A stretch of DNA of 64,000 bases, taken from contig NZ_WTZA01000001.1 in NCBI RefSeq assembly GCF_009827495.1, positions 930,001 through 994,000 of the forward strand, in the 5' to 3' direction. Source of the stretch: Tsuneonella aeria. Lineage in GTDB: Bacteria; Pseudomonadota; Alphaproteobacteria; Sphingomonadales; Sphingomonadaceae. This document shows, one piece after another, positions 17,736 through 27,273 of the stretch. Under the pieces are notes generated by a model that was not told where the DNA came from, made no database searches, and was given only the letters and a program-made list of their open reading frames with translations. A program made the position numbers and the translations under genes. Every line of letters begins with the position of its first letter. Position 1 is the stretch's first letter.

Positions 17736-18272
17736 ATGCCCTACGATCCGCCCCCCGAAATCGCCGGCATGTCGCTCGCGCAGTTGGCCGAGGCGGTCGG
17801 CGCGCGCCGGCTCCCGCCGATCGAGCAGTGGAACCCGGCGGAAACGGGTGACAGCCACATGGCGATCCTGGCGGACGGCAGCTGGACGCACGAGGGGGGC
17901 CCGATCACACGCCCCGCGATGGTCCGCGCGTTCGCCGCGCTGCTGATGCGCGACGGCGAGGGGCACTGGCTGGTGACCCCGGTGCAGAAGCTGCGCATCG
18001 CGGTGGCGGACGCGGCCTTCGTCGCCACCGACGTGACCGCACGGGACGGAGCGCTCGCCTTCCGCCTCAACACCGACGAGATCGTGATCGCAGGGCCGGG
18101 CAATCCCATCGCCGCGCGCGGAAACCGCGAGACCCCGGCGATCTACCTGTCCGTCCGCAACGGGTGCGAAGCGCGGCTGAACCGTTCCACCTGGGAACAG
18201 CTTGCCCTGATGGCGGACGCCGGTCTCGCCGTGACCAGCAAGGGCACAACCTTCTCGCTGGTGCCGGGATGA
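17736..18272 (+). CDS. DUF1285 domain protein
   Basis: A 178-residue cytoplasmic protein of the DUF1285 family, recognised by PPIEQWNPAETGDSHMAI, GSWTHEGGPITRPAMVRAFAALL, HWLVTPVQKLRIAVADAAFVA, and the late YLSVRNGCEARLNRSTWEQL. The family has no assigned function. As I recall, it usually precedes a CoA pyrophosphatase and a CCA-adding enzyme in alphaproteobacteria, as here. Its stop overlaps the start of the Nudix gene (ATGA). Confidence 0.85.
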   Translation: MPYDPPPEIAGMSLAQLAEAVGARRLPPIEQWNPAETGDSHMAILADGSWTHEGGPITRPAMVRAFAALLMRDGEGHWLVTPVQKLRIAVADAAFVATDVTARDGALAFRLNTDEIVIAGPGNPIAARGNRETPAIYLSVRNGCEARLNRSTWEQLALMADAGLAVTSKGTTFSLVPG

Positions 18273-18868
18273 CCGCGCTGATCGACCGGCTGGCGCGCGT
18301 GTTCGCGGACGGCCATGCGCGGGATGTGGACTTGCTGGTGGACGCGATGGCGCCGCCCGCCGACTTGCGCCCTGCCGCCGTGCTGATCGCCGTCACCGAC
18401 CGGCCCCAGCCCGGGGTGATCGTGACTCACCGGCCCGACACCATGCGCGCACATCCGGGCGAGGCGGCATTTCCCGGCGGCAAGCTCGATCCCGGAGAGG
18501 ACGCGGTCGCTGCCGCCCTGCGGGAAGCGCACGAAGAGTTGGGCATTCACCCGCGCGACGTGCAGGTGATCGGCGCGACGGACCCGTTCCGCACCCGCAC
18601 CGGATACGATGTCACGCCCGTGCTGGCGATGGTGCCGCCCGACCTGCCGATCGTGCCCAACCCGGCAGAGGTGGCAAGCTGGTTCGAACCGCCCCTTGCC
18701 TACCTGCTCGATCCCGCCAACCGCACGCCCCGGACCGTGGTGTGGGAAGGCGCGGAACGGACTTATTTCGAGATCGTCTGGCAGGAACACCGCATCTGGG
18801 GCGTCACTGCGGCGATCATCGGCAATCTTTCGCGCCGCATGGCGCTGGCGGACCTGTTCGATGGCTGA
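18269..18868 (+). CDS. CoA pyrophosphatase (Nudix hydrolase)
   Basis: A 199-residue Nudix hydrolase. The Nudix box GGKLDPGEDAVAAALREAHEELG (about residues 68-90) is intact, and the CoA-specific upstream segment appears as VTHRPDTMRAHPGEAAFPGG. Members split CoA into 3',5'-ADP and 4'-phosphopantetheine. The ATG at 18269 overlaps the DUF1285 stop, and the 3' end overlaps the next gene by 8 bp, so the three-gene run is translationally coupled. Confidence 0.9.
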   Translation: MTALIDRLARVFADGHARDVDLLVDAMAPPADLRPAAVLIAVTDRPQPGVIVTHRPDTMRAHPGEAAFPGGKLDPGEDAVAAALREAHEELGIHPRDVQVIGATDPFRTRTGYDVTPVLAMVPPDLPIVPNPAEVASWFEPPLAYLLDPANRTPRTVVWEGAERTYFEIVWQEHRIWGVTAAIIGNLSRRMALADLFDG

Positions 18869-20042
18869 GCTGCCCCATGCCGAATGGACAGCGCGCCCCG
18901 GCCTCGCGCGGCTGGTGGACGCGCTGGGGCACGGCAACCTGCGCTGGGTGGGCGGCGCGGTGCGCGATACGCTGCTCGGCAGCCCGGTACAGGACATCGA
19001 CGCCGCGACACCGCTGACGCCGGACGGTGTCATCGAGCGGCTGGACGGGGCCGGCATCCGCGCCATTCCCACCGGCATCGACCACGGCACGGTGACCGCA
19101 CTGGTCGAAGGCGGGAACGTGGAGATCACCACCCTGCGCAAGGACGTGTCGACCGACGGCCGGCGGGCCACGGTGGCCTTTGCCAGCGAATGGCAAGACG
19201 ATGCCGCCCGCCGCGATTTCACGATCAACGCCCTCTATGCCGATCCGACGACGGGCGAGATCTTCGATTATTTCGGCGGCGTCGACGATCTTGCCGCGGG
19301 GCGCGTGCGCTTCATCGGAGATGCGCGGCAACGCATACGTGAGGATTACCTGCGTATCCTGCGATACTTCCGCTTCCACGCGCGCTTTGGCGACACCCCC
19401 GATGCGGAGGCGGAGGCCGCGTGCGCGGAACTCGCGCCGAGCCTCAAGGGCCTCAGCCGCGAACGGGTGGGCTGGGAACTGATAGGCCTGCTCGCCCTCG
19501 CCAGCCCCGCGCCCACGATCGCCCGGATGCGGCAACTGGGCGTGCTCCAGGTGATCTTGCCGGAAGCCGGCTCGCGCGAAGTGGACAAGCTGGCTGACGT
19601 TGTGGCGGCAGAACGGGTCAGCAGGGTTCCGGCCGATCCCGTCCGCCGGCTCGCCGCGCTGCTGCCGCCGGTGCCCGCTGTCGCGGAGAGCGCGGCGGCG
19701 CGCCTGCGCCTGTCACGCAGCCAGCGCCACCGCCTGTCCTGCGCTGCGGCGCGCGAGGTGGGAGACGGCCGCAATGCCCGCACCCTGGCCTGGCGCGTCG
19801 GGATCGACTGCGCCACCGACCGGCTGCTGCTTACCGGGGGCGACATCGCTCCGCTCGCCGGCTGGACCGTGCCCGAAATGCCGTTGAAAGGCGGCGAGAT
19901 CGTCGCACGCGGCGTGGGCGCGGGGCCGGAAGTCGCCCGCATCCTGCGCAATGTGGAGGCGCGCTGGGTAGCCGAAGGGTTCCCGGACCGGGCGCGGGTG
20001 GAAGCGATCCTGGCGGAAGAACTCGAACGCCGCGCGGGGTGA
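18861..20042 (+). CDS. cca: CCA tRNA nucleotidyltransferase / poly(A) polymerase family
   Basis: A 393-residue class II nucleotidyltransferase. The head domain shows WVGGAVRDTLLG and QDIDAAT (the two catalytic acids of the DxD/E pair), followed by GTVTALVEGGNVEITTLRKD, RRDFTINALYAD, and the RNA-binding REDYLRILRYFRFHARFG. It adds or repairs the CCA end of tRNAs. The tRNA-Val in this window encodes its own CCA, so repair is the likely role for that species. The ATG at 18861 lies inside the Nudix 3' end. Confidence 0.93.
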   Translation: MAELPHAEWTARPGLARLVDALGHGNLRWVGGAVRDTLLGSPVQDIDAATPLTPDGVIERLDGAGIRAIPTGIDHGTVTALVEGGNVEITTLRKDVSTDGRRATVAFASEWQDDAARRDFTINALYADPTTGEIFDYFGGVDDLAAGRVRFIGDARQRIREDYLRILRYFRFHARFGDTPDAEAEAACAELAPSLKGLSRERVGWELIGLLALASPAPTIARMRQLGVLQVILPEAGSREVDKLADVVAAERVSRVPADPVRRLAALLPPVPAVAESAAARLRLSRSQRHRLSCAAAREVGDGRNARTLAWRVGIDCATDRLLLTGGDIAPLAGWTVPEMPLKGGEIVARGVGAGPEVARILRNVEARWVAEGFPDRARVEAILAEELERRAG

Positions 20043-20297
20043 CCTGCTTCACCTGCGCTTCAGGTTTCGCGTGGCACCCCGTTTGCCGGCGGCCCGGTGC
20101 AATTGAGCGGGACCATTTCGCGAGGAATGCACAGGGCGCGCTGGCGGCTCTTTTCACCGCACAGCAGGTTGCGGCAGCGGCTGGAAACGGCAACGCGCCA
20201 ACTGAGAGTTTCCGGAAGGCCTCGCCAGAAGCGAGAGCCCTTCGGGTCGCGAAACGGGTCGGCAGGTGCACAAGCGCCGCCGGCCCGTTTCTAGTTT
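20043..20297. other. Intergenic stretch between two convergent genes
   Basis: The 255 bp between cca and parC hold no ORF with recognisable similarity or codon pattern on either strand. A small dyad (ACCTG-cgcttc-AGGT type, about 20051-20065) is the only structure seen. No T-rich terminator tail is visible. Confidence 0.5.
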
Positions 20298-22598
20298 TCA
20301 GAACCGATTGTCCTTGGGGAACCCGCGCGGGGGGAGGCGCCCCGCGGCACCGCGCGCGACCTTCCATTGCCACACGTCGTCTTCGGTCCGCGTTCGGCCC
20401 GTCTCGCCGCCCATCGCCCAGCTGAGCCCATCGGCCAGGGTGAAGGTGATCGCATCGGACAGGCCGCCGTCGCGGTAACGCTGCAGTGCCACGCCCTGCC
20501 CGCGCCCCAGGATCGGCACCTCTTCCAGGCTAAATACCACCAGCTTGCGGTTGTCGCCCACCACCGCCACGTGATCGTGTGCCGGCGCGATCTCGCGCAC
20601 GGCGACCAGCTTCTGTCCCGGTTTCACGTTCACCACCTGGCGCCCCTTGCGCGTTTCGGCGAGCAGTTCGGCGGTCTCGGCGGCGAAGCCCTTGCCGTTG
20701 GAGGACGCCAGCAGCAGCTGCCCCTTGGGCCGGTGGACGATCACCGCGACCACGGCCGCTTCCGGATCGATATCCAGCATCGTGCGCACCGGTTCGCCAA
20801 ACCCGCGCGCGCCGGGCAGCTTGTCGGCCCCCAGGGTGTAGAACCGCCCGTCATCCGCGGCGAGCAGGAGCTTGTCGGTGGTCTGCGCGTGCAGCGCGAA
20901 TGCGGGACCGTCGCCTTCCTTGAACTTCCAGTCCTGATCCAGCGGCACATGGCCGCGCGCCGCCCTGATCCACCCCTTGGCCGACAGGACCACCGTGACC
21001 GGTTCCTTCTCGATCATCGCGGCCGGATCATATTCCACCGTGGGAGCCACTTCCGCCACAGTGGTCCGACGCCGGCCGAGCGGGGTATCTTCCGCGTATT
21101 CCTTGCGGATCGCGGCCAGATCGCGCTTCAGGCGGGTGCGCTGGCGGGCCGGGCTTTCGAGCAGGCGGGCAAGCTCGTCCTGCTCCTTCAGCAGCGCGTC
21201 GAGCTCGCGGCGAAGCTCCATCTCCTCCAGCTTGCGCAAGCTGCGCAGCCGCATGTTGAGGATGGCTTCGGCCTGCCGGTCGGTCAGCTCGAATTCGGCC
21301 ATCAGTACCGGCTTCGGCTCGTCCTCGGCGCGGATGATCGCGATCACCCGGTCGAGGTTGAGGTAAGCGACGATGTAGCCCTGGACCAGCTCCAGCCGGC
21401 GCGCGATCTGGTCCAGCCGGTGGCGGCTGCGGCGCTGGAGGATGTCGATCTGGCTGGCAATCCAGTGAAGCAGCACCTCTTTCAGGCCCATCACCATCGG
21501 GGTGAGCCCGCTGCCCGCCTGCGCGTCGAGCACGTTGAGGTTGAGCCCGAACCGCGTTTCGAGGTCAGTCAGCTTGTAGAGCGATTCCTTCAGCAGCTCC
21601 GGGTCGACGTTCCGGCTCTTGGGCACGAAGACGATGCGCATCGCCTCGTCGCTTTCATCGCGCACGTCTTCCAGGATCGGCAGCTTGCGGTCGGCCAGGG
21701 CCTGGGCGACCTGTTCGATCAGCTTGCCCTTCTGCACCTGGTAGGGGATTTCGCTGACGACGAGCTGCCACTGCCCGCCGCCCAGCCGCTCGATCCCGGC
21801 CATGCGATCGGCTTCCTCTTTGGCCTCGGCGGCGAAGAAGCGGGCCCGCATCCGGAACGACCCGCGCCCGGTTTCGTAAGCGGCGGAGATCGTCTGCGCG
21901 CTGTCGACCACCAGCCCGCCGGTGGCGAAATCGGGGCCGTGGAACAGCTCCATCAGGCGGGCGTGCTCGGCATGGGGATTGTCGATCAGCTCCAGGGCGG
22001 CATCCAGCACCTCGGCCACGTTGTGGCTCGGGATGTTGGTCGCCATGCCCACGGCGATGCCGCTGGAACCATTCGCCAGCAGGTTGGGAAACAGGCCGGG
22101 GAAAATCTCCGGCTCTTCCTCTTCCCCGTTGTAGGTCGGGATGAAATCGACCGTCCCTTCGTCGAGACCCTGCATCAGCAGCATCGCGGTGCGCGTCAGC
22201 CGGGCTTCGGTGTAGCGATAGGCGGCGGCGTTATCGCCGTCGATATTGCCGAAGTTCCCCTGCCCTTCCACCAGCGGGTAGCGGAGCGAGAAATCCTGCG
22301 CGAGCCGCACCATCGCGTCATAGACCGACGAATCCCCGTGCGGGTGATACTTGCCGATCACGTCGCCCACGACGCGGGCGGATTTCTTGAACGCGTCGGT
22401 GGGGTTGAGGCGGAGCTGCCGCATCGCCCACAGCAGGCGGCGGTGAACCGGCTTCAACCCGTCGCGAAGATCCGGCAGGCTGCGCGCGGTGATCGTGGAC
22501 AGCGCATAGACGAGGTATCGTTCCGACAGCGCACTGTCGAACGGGGCATCGACGATCGCGTCGAACGGGTCTTTGTCAGATTGCACAAGGTCCACCAT
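20298..22598 (-). CDS. parC: DNA topoisomerase IV subunit A
   Basis: A 766-residue breakage-reunion subunit that decatenates replicated chromosomes together with ParE. Evidence includes the N-terminal [27 protein letters not shown], the quinolone-region [17 protein letters not shown], and the catalytic Tyr in [23 protein letters not shown], a coiled-coil tower around 340-490, and a C-terminal beta-pinwheel complete it. The ParC rather than GyrA call rests on the length and the weak pinwheel without a clear GyrA box. The ATG at 22598 is the family start. It is convergent with cca. Confidence 0.93.
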   Translation of the reverse strand: MVDLVQSDKDPFDAIVDAPFDSALSERYLVYALSTITARSLPDLRDGLKPVHRRLLWAMRQLRLNPTDAFKKSARVVGDVIGKYHPHGDSSVYDAMVRLAQDFSLRYPLVEGQGNFGNIDGDNAAAYRYTEARLTRTAMLLMQGLDEGTVDFIPTYNGEEEEPEIFPGLFPNLLANGSSGIAVGMATNIPSHNVAEVLDAALELIDNPHAEHARLMELFHGPDFATGGLVVDSAQTISAAYETGRGSFRMRARFFAAEAKEEADRMAGIERLGGGQWQLVVSEIPYQVQKGKLIEQVAQALADRKLPILEDVRDESDEAMRIVFVPKSRNVDPELLKESLYKLTDLETRFGLNLNVLDAQAGSGLTPMVMGLKEVLLHWIASQIDILQRRSRHRLDQIARRLELVQGYIVAYLNLDRVIAIIRAEDEPKPVLMAEFELTDRQAEAILNMRLRSLRKLEEMELRRELDALLKEQDELARLLESPARQRTRLKRDLAAIRKEYAEDTPLGRRRTTVAEVAPTVEYDPAAMIEKEPVTVVLSAKGWIRAARGHVPLDQDWKFKEGDGPAFALHAQTTDKLLLAADDGRFYTLGADKLPGARGFGEPVRTMLDIDPEAAVVAVIVHRPKGQLLLASSNGKGFAAETAELLAETRKGRQVVNVKPGQKLVAVREIAPAHDHVAVVGDNRKLVVFSLEEVPILGRGQGVALQRYRDGGLSDAITFTLADGLSWAMGGETGRTRTEDDVWQWKVARGAAGRLPPRGFPKDNRF

Positions 22599-22779
22599 GG
22601 CGGCCGCCCTAGCAGGGCCAACGCCGCCCGCTCAACGGCGGAACGCGCCGCTATCCCCACGCCTATCCGGCCCCCGGGTCGGGCGCGCGGCAGGGCTTTT
22701 CCGGGAACAACGCAAGGGCTGGCGCATCTGTTCAGGATAAGCGGGCGCCAGGAAGGCCCGTTACCGCTGGAGATCTGAC

Positions 22780-23202
22780 ATGGCACGCCACCTCGCCGCA
22801 CCCGCCCTAGTCGCCGCTCTGCTGGTCTCGGCCTGCGGGAGCGAGGCCGATCGCGCAGCCGAGCGGACCGAGGACCGGATCGAACAGACCGCGGACGCGA
22901 GCGCCGCGCAGGCCGGCGATGCAATCGCCGCGCTCGGCCTGACCGAGCGGCAGCTTCTCGATGCCGAAATCGTCGATTCGGCGGGCGCGGAGCTGGGCGA
23001 CGTCGAACGGGTCCTTCGCAATGCCGGCGGCACGGTGGACCGTCTGCTGGTGGAGCTCGAGGACAGCAATCCCGATCGCTACGTGATCGTGCCGATCGAC
23101 GGGTTCGAAACCGTGCGGCGTGGTGACGACACCGACCTCACTTCTCCGATGACCGGCGCACAACTCGATGCGCTGCCCGCCGCCGACTTGTCCACGACCT
23201 GA
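22780..23202 (+). CDS. PRC-barrel-like small lipoprotein
   Basis: A 140-residue predicted outer- or inner-membrane lipoprotein: leader MARHLAAPALVAALLVSAC with attachment Cys 19. A charged helical stretch (about 20-60) is followed by a PRC-barrel-type domain (LLDAEIVDSAGAELGDVERVLRN, DRYVIVPIDGFETVRRGDDTDL). CTGGAG lies 7 bases before the ATG. Function is unknown. It stands alone between divergent parC and the convergent ferredoxin operon. Confidence 0.75.
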   Translation: MARHLAAPALVAALLVSACGSEADRAAERTEDRIEQTADASAAQAGDAIAALGLTERQLLDAEIVDSAGAELGDVERVLRNAGGTVDRLLVELEDSNPDRYVIVPIDGFETVRRGDDTDLTSPMTGAQLDALPAADLSTT

Positions 23203-23215
23203 CGGCTGAACCCCG

Positions 23216-23554
23216 TCAGCGGCGATCAAGCTGCATGTCGTGGCTTTCGGCGGGCACCCGCACGCTGAGGCCGTCGAGTTCGGAGCCTAGGTCGATCTGA
23301 CAGGCGAGCCGGCTGGTCCGGCAGGCCCCGGCGGCAAGGTCGAGCATGTCCTCCTCCTCCTCGCTAGCGGGCGGCAGGCGGTCGAACCAGTCGGGCGCCA
23401 CGATCACGTGGCAGGTTGAACAGGCCATCTGGCCCTCGCACGTGCCTTCGAGCGGCAGACCCTTCGCCTGTGCGATGCGCAGGAGGTTGTCGCCCTCCTG
23501 CCCATTGGCCTCTACCGTCTCGCCGGCGGCGGTCGTGAAATGCACGCGTATCAT
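23216..23554 (-). CDS. 2Fe-2S ferredoxin (adrenodoxin/Isc type)
   Basis: A 112-residue [2Fe-2S] electron carrier. The cluster ligands are in GTCEGQMACSTCH (C-x5-C-x2-C, about residues 39-47) plus a distal Cys in RLACQIDL. The surrounding HVIVAPDWFDRLPPASEEEEDMLDLA is typical of the vertebrate/Isc ferredoxins used in Fe-S assembly. Its ATG overlaps the stop of the first cysteine desulfurase (ATGA), so it is the last gene of a three-gene sulfur-mobilising operon and may donate electrons to cluster synthesis. Confidence 0.92.
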   Translation of the reverse strand: MIRVHFTTAAGETVEANGQEGDNLLRIAQAKGLPLEGTCEGQMACSTCHVIVAPDWFDRLPPASEEEEDMLDLAAGACRTSRLACQIDLGSELDGLSVRVPAESHDMQLDRR

Positions 23555-24633
23555 GCTGCACGATCCTGCCTGTCGGCGGCCACCACGATCATGGAAGCGC
23601 CCTCTTCCAGCTCCGCGCGTGTCGTGTAGCGTCCAAAGCCCAGTCGGATGGAGGATTTCGCCGCGCTGTCCGCAAGTCCGATGGCCTTCAACACATGACT
23701 GGTGCGGCCCGATCCGCTGGCACAGGCGCTGCCCGCGCTGAACATCACCTCGCGGCAGTCGCTCATCAAGCGGGCCACGTCCAGCCCCTCGCGCCAGAGG
23801 TTGAGGTTGCCCTTCCAGCGATCGTGCGCGCTGCCGTTGAGGTGCCAGCCGGCGAATATTTCGCGCGCCCGGGCCCAGAGCGCTTCGACGTGCGCGGCGT
23901 CCGCGGCCATCCGTTCGCGCGCCACGCGGGCGGCGGCGCCCATTCCGGCGATCAGCGCCGGGCTCAGGGTGCCGGAACGCAGCCCCGCTTCCTGCCCGCC
24001 CCCGGTCTGCTGCTGGGTGAGCGTGACCCCGTTGCGCACCCACAGGGCGCCGACCCCCTTCGGCCCGTGAAACTTGTGCGCGCTGATCGCGACGAGGTCG
24101 GCCCCGGCCACCGCCAGCTTGCCATAAGCCTGCACCGCGTCGCACAGCAGCAGGGCGCCCGTTTCCTTCGCCTGCTCGGCCCACTGGTCGACCGGCTGAA
24201 CGGTCCCGATCTCGTTGTTGACCTGCATCACGCAAACCAGCCGCGTGCCGCCAGACAGGCCCTGCGCGGGGTCGCATATGCCGTCTTCGGTCACTGCAAG
24301 ACGGGGGGCCGGTCCGACAGCGTCGGCCGTGTCCAGCACCGCCGCGTGCTCAATGGCGGAAACCGCGACCGTGCCATCCCCCGGGGTTCCGCGGATCGCG
24401 AGGTTGATCGCTTCCGTCGCGCCGCCCGTGAACAGCACCCGCCCGCCCGGCGGGAACAGCGCCGCCACTTCGTCCCGCGCAAGCTCGATCGCGGCGCGCG
24501 CCATGCGGCCCATGCGGTGCGGGCTGTGCGGGTTGCCGAACGTGTCGCTATCGGGACCGCCCAGCCACCGAAGCATCGCGTCACGCGCCTCTGGCGCGAG
24601 CGGGGTCGTCGCCTGATAGTCGAGGTAGATCAT
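23551..24633 (-). CDS. Cysteine desulfurase (IscS/NifS family), copy A
   Basis: A 360-residue PLP enzyme that takes sulfur from cysteine as a persulfide. It starts MIYLDYQATTPLAPEARDAM, has HSPHRMGR, the PLP Lys in ISAHKFHGPKG, and the persulfide Cys in FSAGSACASGSG. The distal RLGFGRYTTRAELE closes the family pattern. Start and stop overlap neighbouring genes (ATGA on both sides). It differs clearly from the copy upstream, so the two are probably specialised rather than a recent duplication. Confidence 0.9.
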   Translation of the reverse strand: MIYLDYQATTPLAPEARDAMLRWLGGPDSDTFGNPHSPHRMGRMARAAIELARDEVAALFPPGGRVLFTGGATEAINLAIRGTPGDGTVAVSAIEHAAVLDTADAVGPAPRLAVTEDGICDPAQGLSGGTRLVCVMQVNNEIGTVQPVDQWAEQAKETGALLLCDAVQAYGKLAVAGADLVAISAHKFHGPKGVGALWVRNGVTLTQQQTGGGQEAGLRSGTLSPALIAGMGAAARVARERMAADAAHVEALWARAREIFAGWHLNGSAHDRWKGNLNLWREGLDVARLMSDCREVMFSAGSACASGSGRTSHVLKAIGLADSAAKSSIRLGFGRYTTRAELEEGASMIVVAADRQDRAA

Positions 24634-25700
24634 GCGGCCTTGCGCGCCATGTCGAGCCACACCGCGCAGAACCGCTCGACCTCGTCGCGGGTGGTGGTCC
24701 AGCCGAAGCTCACGCGGATCGTCCGATCGGCTGCCGCGTCCGGCAGGCCCATCGCGGTCAGCACGTGGCTGCGCTTCATCGTCCCCGATGAACAGGCCGA
24801 GCCCTGGCTGACCGCGATACCCGCCATATCGAACCGCATCAGTTGCGCCTGGCCCGACAGGCCGGGCATGGCGAGCGCGCGGATGTAAGGCGTGGGAGAG
24901 GACAGGCGATCCGACAGCCACTCCCCGCCGAGCGCGCGCACCTCTCCCGCGAAACCTTCAAGCGACTCGAGCGTCTCGGGTGCCAGGTAAGGCTGCGCGC
25001 AGGCTTCCAGCGCGGCGGCCATGCCGAGCGCGGCGGGAAGATTCTCCGTCCCGCGCCGATAGCCGCGCTCCTGCCCTCCGGCGGGCGGCAGCATGGCCAG
25101 ATCGCGTACCAGCAAGGCGCCGATGCCGACGGGGCCGCCGAACTTGTGGGCCGAAACGATGGCCATGTCGGTCGTGGCGCACAGGGGAAACTTGCCCGCG
25201 GATTGCGACGCATCGATCAGTGTCCGCCCGCCCGCCGCCTGCACGGCACGAACGATCGCGCTGCAATCCTGCGCGTTGCCGGTTTCCGAATTGACCGTCT
25301 GCACCGCTACCAGAGGCGGTTGCGGCGCATCGGCCAGTCGGGCTTCAAGGACCGCGATATCGAGCGCCCCGTCTGCCCTTACAGGCAACACCGTCGCCCC
25401 CCGGGCCGCCCCCAGCACCGCGTCATGCTCCACCGCCGCCACCCAGCGGGGACCGCCGCCCGCCATCGCGAGCGCAGCCGCCTCGCTGGCGCCGGAGGTG
25501 AAGACGACCTCGCCCTGCCAGCCCAGCGCCGCCTTCAGCCGTTCGCGCGCATCTTCCAGCGCGGCGCGCGCCTTGCGGCCGTCGGCGTGCGGACTGCTCG
25601 GATTGGCCCACAGCGCGAAGCCCTGCTCCATCGCCGCGCGTGCTTCCTGGCGCAGCGGCGTGGTGGCCGCGTGGTCGAGATATATGCGGGAATTCGTCAC
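24630..25700 (-). CDS. Cysteine desulfurase (IscS/NifS family), copy B
   Basis: A 356-residue PLP enzyme: IYLDHAATTPLRQEARAAM, NPSSPHADGRKARAALE, PLP Lys in VSAHKFGGPVG, and persulfide Cys in SQGSACSSGTMKRSHVL. Compared with copy A, the residue after the Lys and the Cys loop differ, and the N-terminal half is shorter. I chose the GTG at 25700 (VTNSRIYLDH); further upstream codons do not fit the family. It is the promoter-proximal gene of the operon with copy A and the ferredoxin. Confidence 0.88.
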   Translation of the reverse strand: MTNSRIYLDHAATTPLRQEARAAMEQGFALWANPSSPHADGRKARAALEDARERLKAALGWQGEVVFTSGASEAAALAMAGGGPRWVAAVEHDAVLGAARGATVLPVRADGALDIAVLEARLADAPQPPLVAVQTVNSETGNAQDCSAIVRAVQAAGGRTLIDASQSAGKFPLCATTDMAIVSAHKFGGPVGIGALLVRDLAMLPPAGGQERGYRRGTENLPAALGMAAALEACAQPYLAPETLESLEGFAGEVRALGGEWLSDRLSSPTPYIRALAMPGLSGQAQLMRFDMAGIAVSQGSACSSGTMKRSHVLTAMGLPDAAADRTIRVSFGWTTTRDEVERFCAVWLDMARKAA

Positions 25701-25723
25701 GATTGCGATTTTCGCCTCCGCGC

Positions 25724-25731
25724 CTATATAG
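25724..25731. promoter_or_regulatory. Symmetric -10-like CTATATAG between divergent genes
   Basis: CTATATAG is a perfect palindrome in the 93-bp gap between the desulfurase GTG (25700) and the hydrolase ATG (25794). It contains a TATATA that could serve as -10 for either direction. No convincing -35 was found. Confidence 0.3.
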
Positions 25732-25793
25732 CCGCCCGTCCGCAGCGCGCCAGCCGGCACCGCCGCGTCTTCATTACAAGCAGGTCGTGACCG

Positions 25794-26450
25794 ATGCCCT
25801 CAGTGATTTTTCCCGGCCCCGAAGGCCGCCTCGAAGGCCGTTACAGCCCCGCGCCGCGTGCCCGCGCGCCGGTGGCGATGATCCTTCACCCGCATCCCCA
25901 CGGGGGCGGGACGATGAACGACCGGATCGTCCAGCGTCTCTACAAGACGTTCCAGGACCGCGGGTTCGCCACGCTTCGCTTCAATTTCCGCGGCGTCGGG
26001 CGCAGCCAGGGCAGCTTCGACAACGGCGTCGGCGAGCTGAGCGATGCGGCGAGCGCGCTTGACTGGGTGCAGTCGATCCACCCCGAAGCGCAGACCACCT
26101 GGGTCGCCGGCGTCAGCTTCGGCGCGCTGATCGGGATGCAGCTGCTGATGCGGCGGCCGGAAGTGCGCGGGTTCATTTCCGTTTCGGCACCGGCATCGAT
26201 GTACGATTTCAGCTTCCTGGCCCCGTGCCCCGCCAGCGGTATCTTCGTGCACGGCGCCGGCGATACCGTCGTGCAGCCGAGCTCCGTCGGCAAGCTGGTG
26301 GAAAAACTGCGCACGCAGAAGCACATCACCATCCACCATGACGAGATTCCGCGGGCCAACCACTTCTTCGAGCATGAAGTCGACGACATGATGCTGTCGG
26401 TCGACAAGTACCTCGACTTCCGCCTCTCGCCCGACTGCCCCATCCGCTAG
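25794..26450 (+). CDS. Alpha/beta hydrolase (YsgA/COG2945-like)
   Basis: A 218-residue cytoplasmic hydrolase-fold protein. MILHPHPHGGGTMND holds the oxyanion-side HPHPxxGG of this subgroup, FNFRGVGRSQGSFDNGVGE is the second hallmark, the nucleophile elbow is AGVSFGALIG (Ser near 105), and the late acid and His lie in HGAGDTVV and RANHFFE. The substrate is unknown. It is divergent from the cysteine desulfurase operon. Confidence 0.83.
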   Translation: MPSVIFPGPEGRLEGRYSPAPRARAPVAMILHPHPHGGGTMNDRIVQRLYKTFQDRGFATLRFNFRGVGRSQGSFDNGVGELSDAASALDWVQSIHPEAQTTWVAGVSFGALIGMQLLMRRPEVRGFISVSAPASMYDFSFLAPCPASGIFVHGAGDTVVQPSSVGKLVEKLRTQKHITIHHDEIPRANHFFEHEVDDMMLSVDKYLDFRLSPDCPIR

Positions 26451-26502
26451 GGCGCATCCGCCACGGCCAACCTTCCGCGTGTCGCAGCGCGGACGAAATC
26501 GC

Positions 26503-26531
26503 TTGGCCGCAGTCATGGTATGTTGTATCGT
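26503..26531 (+). promoter_or_regulatory. Probable promoter of the TonB-like gene
   Basis: TTGGCC (26503-26508) and TATCGT (26526-26531) are 17 bp apart, about 50 bp before the ATG at 26581. A GAGAGG Shine-Dalgarno follows at the right distance. Confidence 0.4.
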
Positions 26532-26580
26532 TATCCTCTTGAAACCGCTTGAGGCGGCGCATCGAGAGAGGAATGGTGTC

Positions 26581-27267
26581 ATGGCATATCTGGAACACAG
26601 GAGCTGGCGCGATCGCCCTGGCGCGATCGTGGGCGTCGTCGCGATCCACGCGCTGGTCGGTTACGGGCTTATCACCGGCCTGAAGTTCGAGAAGATCGTG
26701 GAGACGATCCCGGGCCTCGAAGGATACGAAGTCAACGTCCCGCTCGATCCGCCGCCGCCGCCCCCGTCGAAGCCGGATCCCGCGGTGGAGCCCGATTCCA
26801 CCCTGGTCAGCCCGCCGCTGCACGTGCCCGTGCCGCCGGTCGACCTCAACGCGCAGCGCCCGCCGGTGGATGCGACATCCGACATGGTCGTCATCCCCGA
26901 TGTCCTGCCAAAGGTCATCCCCGGGCCGACCCCGTCCTTCACGCCCTCGGCCACGCCCAGCCCCGTTTTCGATCCCGTCGCCGCGCGGCCGCGCAACAAT
27001 CCGGCGCAATGGATCAGCACGGACGATTACCGGTCGAGCTGGATCAATCGCGAGCTCACCGGCACGGCCCGGTTCCGCCTGGCGATCGCCGCCAACGGCA
27101 GCGTGGAAGGGTGCACGATCACCGGGTCGAGTGGCCACGCGGAACTGGACAAGGCGACCTGCGATCTCGTGACACGGCGCGCGCGGTTCGATCCCGCCAA
27201 GGACACAGCGGGCCAGCGCACGCCGGGGACGTTTGCCAGCTCCGTCCGCTGGGAGCTGCCGGAATAA
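26581..27267 (+). CDS. TonB-family energy transducer
   Basis: A 228-residue inner-membrane protein. One N-terminal transmembrane helix (GAIVGVVAIHALVGYGLI, about 14-31) has the His expected in TonB membrane anchors. A long Pro-rich periplasmic linker (DPPPPPPSKPDP, SPPLHVPVPPV) and a C-terminal TonB domain (about 150-228: ELTGTARFRLAIAANGSVEGCTITGSSGHAELD) follow. It would transmit proton-motive force to outer-membrane transporters; no exbB/exbD or receptor lies nearby. The ATG at 26581 was chosen because GAGAGGAATGGTGTC precedes it. Confidence 0.85.
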   Translation: MAYLEHRSWRDRPGAIVGVVAIHALVGYGLITGLKFEKIVETIPGLEGYEVNVPLDPPPPPPSKPDPAVEPDSTLVSPPLHVPVPPVDLNAQRPPVDATSDMVVIPDVLPKVIPGPTPSFTPSATPSPVFDPVAARPRNNPAQWISTDDYRSSWINRELTGTARFRLAIAANGSVEGCTITGSSGHAELDKATCDLVTRRARFDPAKDTAGQRTPGTFASSVRWELPE

Positions 27268-27273
27268 TCGCGG

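Noticed and set aside
20043..20297. Small ORFs in the cca-parC gap
   Set aside because: Neither strand shows similarity, a ribosome site or consistent codon usage.
20367..22778. Open frame of 803 codons antisense to parC
   Set aside because: It mirrors parC codon bias; there is no recognisable domain and the parC frame is unambiguous.
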